Positions 62,995 to 64,000 of a stretch of 64,000 nt of DNA are shown piece by piece. Each line of letters starts with the position of its first letter. Position 1 is the first letter of the stretch. The DNA lies in contig CAWAOM010000002.1 of the NCBI GenBank assembly GCA_963783695.1, positions 62,001 to 126,000 on the forward strand. Reading direction: 5' to 3'. A program made the position numbers and the translations under genes. Origin of the DNA: BM003 sp963783695 (GTDB lineage Bacteria > Pseudomonadota > Gammaproteobacteria > Steroidobacterales > BM003). The notes below the pieces were generated by a model. It saw only the letters and a program-made list of their open reading frames with translations. It made no database searches and was not told the origin of the DNA.

Positions 62995-63129
62995 ATGAAA
63001 CGTACATTCCAACCGAGTAATCTGAAGCGCAAGCGTACCCACGGCTTTCGCGCGCGCATGGCGACCAAGAACGGCCGTTTGGTGCTGAAACGTCGTCGCG
63101 CCAAGGGCCGCGCGCGACTGGCCGTCTAG
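62995..63129 (+). CDS. rpmH: 50S ribosomal protein L34
   Basis: A 44-residue, very basic ribosomal protein, starting MKRTFQPSNLKRKRTHGF and ending with the RAKGRARL region. Length and order before rnpA match nearly all bacteria. It is missed by searches that require longer frames. The upstream sigma-70 promoter drives it. Confidence 0.98.
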   Translation: MKRTFQPSNLKRKRTHGFRARMATKNGRLVLKRRRAKGRARLAV

Positions 63130-63134
63130 TAATT

Positions 63135-63518
63135 CTGGCACCGACAGGACCCAGACGTCGCGGCGACTCAGGTTTTCCGCGGCAAAGGCGTTTGCTCGCC
63201 GCCGAACAATACAAACGGGTCTTCGCCAATCCCATCCGCAGCGCCGATAAATACTTTACCGTGCTGGCGACCGTGAACGATCAAGAATATCCGCGCCTCG
63301 GTCTTGCGATTTCGCGCAAGGCGGCGTCTTCGGCGGTACAGCGCAATCGCATAAAGCGCGTGATCCGCGAGTCGTTCCGCCAGAATCCGGGTGATTTGCC
63401 AGCCGTCGACGTGGTCGTGATGGCACGACCATTGGCGGCCAAAACCGGCAATGCCGAGCTCGGTACGTCGCTGGAGCGCCACTGGAGCAGAGTACGACAC
63501 AAATGCGACGCCTGCTGA
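63135..63518 (+). CDS. rnpA: Ribonuclease P protein component, non-standard start
   Basis: About 127 residues. It supports the RNase P RNA in trimming tRNA 5' ends. The conserved N-terminal strand GFPRQRRLLAAEQYKRVF and the RNA-binding motif QRNRIKRVIRESFR are present. The first standard in-frame start is TTG 63192, which would remove FPRQRR. Upstream in the same frame only ATT (63132) and CTG (63135) are possible starts before the rpmH overlap. I used CTG with low certainty about the exact codon. It overlaps yidD by 16 bases. Confidence 0.85.
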   Translation: MAPTGPRRRGDSGFPRQRRLLAAEQYKRVFANPIRSADKYFTVLATVNDQEYPRLGLAISRKAASSAVQRNRIKRVIRESFRQNPGDLPAVDVVVMARPLAAKTGNAELGTSLERHWSRVRHKCDAC

Positions 63519-63733
63519 CGGCAATTATCCGCATATATCAATTGGTGCTGAGCCCGGTCCTCGGTTCCAATTGCCGTTTTCATCCGAGTTGTTCGGAATA
63601 CGCGCGTGAGGCAATCGAAAACCATGGCGCCGTGCGTGGCGGCTGGCTGTCGTTGAAGCGCCTCGGACGCTGTCATCCATTCAACCATGGCGGTCTGGAT
63701 CCGGTTCCGGATCCGCCCCACATTGCCGACTAG
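63503..63733 (+). CDS. yidD: Membrane protein insertion efficiency factor YidD
   Basis: A 76-residue protein with an amphipathic N-terminal helix and the family signature GSNCRFHPSCSEYAREAI, then the LGRCHPFNHGG region. It assists YidC in inserting membrane proteins. It overlaps rnpA and lies 15 bases before yidC. Confidence 0.96.
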   Translation: MRRLLTAIIRIYQLVLSPVLGSNCRFHPSCSEYAREAIENHGAVRGGWLSLKRLGRCHPFNHGGLDPVPDPPHIAD

Positions 63734-63748
63734 TCGGGATCTCAACGT

Positions 63749-64000
63749 ATGGACAATCGTCGCATTTTTCTCTGGGCAGGCCTGCTGTTCGTCTATTTTG
63801 TCGTCTACCAGACCTGGGTGCGCGATCAGCGCGGACCACAGGCAACGCCGCCCGCGGAGACAGTGGCAAGCACGCCGTCCATGCCGGGCGACGATACCGT
63901 GCTGGATGCGAACCTTCCGCCGCTTCCGGAAGCGGTTAGCAGTCCGCAAACACAGAATCTGCCGGCGCGGGCCGAAGCCGGAGGTCCGCAGATCAGCGTG
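63749..64000 (+). CDS. yidC: Membrane protein insertase YidC, N-terminal part
   Basis: The first 84 residues, cut by the window edge. A first membrane helix (IFLWAGLLFVYFVVYQTW) follows MDNRR, then a Pro/Ala-rich periplasmic linker, as in gammaproteobacterial YidC. Order rpmH-rnpA-yidD-yidC is conserved. Confidence 0.95.
   Translation, partial: MDNRRIFLWAGLLFVYFVVYQTWVRDQRGPQATPPAETVASTPSMPGDDTVLDANLPPLPEAVSSPQTQNLPARAEAGGPQISV

Overview
The window is a GC-rich, gene-dense piece of bacterial chromosome that most likely comes from a gammaproteobacterium. Several classic gene orders support this: dnaA-dnaN-recF-gyrB on one strand with rpmH-rnpA-yidD-yidC leaving on the other, rhodanese(yibN)-grxC-secB-gpsA beside envC, glnA-(DUF4124)-ntrB-ntrC, and glyQ-glyS. 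It therefore lies at or beside the replication origin. A TRAP transporter, exported M2 and M16 peptidases and a dipeptide carrier suggest an aquatic or sediment heterotroph. Woeseiales-like lineages are my guess, but the sequence alone does not prove the family. I found no tRNA, rRNA, CRISPR array, IS element or prophage.

Layout. 0-3.6 kb: the end of a TRAP permease, a convergent Tat/lipoprotein TRAP binding protein, then dtd and tatABC ending in a strong terminator. 3.6-10.3 kb: a peptide-scavenging group made of an M16 lipoprotein peptidase, divergent from a POT peptide carrier and an M2 peptidyl-dipeptidase. 10.5-16 kb: one very large MASE1-PAS-GAF-GGDEF-EAL protein. 16-21.8 kb: a FieF-like cation exporter, a TPR-sulfotransferase coupled to an unknown 61-residue ORF, SDR/GFA/NrtS and a CHAD protein. 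22-24.6 kb: the three-gene AmmeMemoRadiSam set. 24.6-29 kb: small stress-type proteins (SYLF, YbjQ, NAD(P)-binding, two VOC, cupin, ABM, lipoproteins).

29-40 kb holds the most system-like locus: eight genes on the minus strand, tldD (Tat signal)-tldE-DUF4159-moxR-DUF58-batA-like-DUF4175-like-GATase-like membrane protein, mostly overlapping or closely spaced. It pairs the TldD/TldE protease with a MoxR/BatA envelope complex. 40-46 kb is cell-envelope and secretion housekeeping (yibQ, ctpA, envC; yibN, grxC, secB, gpsA). 46-52 kb carries trmL, pyrD and the nitrogen module, in which glnA has a recognisable sigma-54 promoter and an upstream NtrC palindrome. 52-56.6 kb carries glyQS, gmhB and an acyltransferase. 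56.6-64 kb is the origin region.

Themes. Three proteins with twin-arginine signals (DctP, TldD, DUF4159) occur in the same window as tatABC. At least three conserved genes (gpsA, ntrB, rnpA) have no ATG, GTG or TTG that would keep their conserved N-termini, and each has an in-frame CTG in the right place. This is either real CTG initiation or sequence error.
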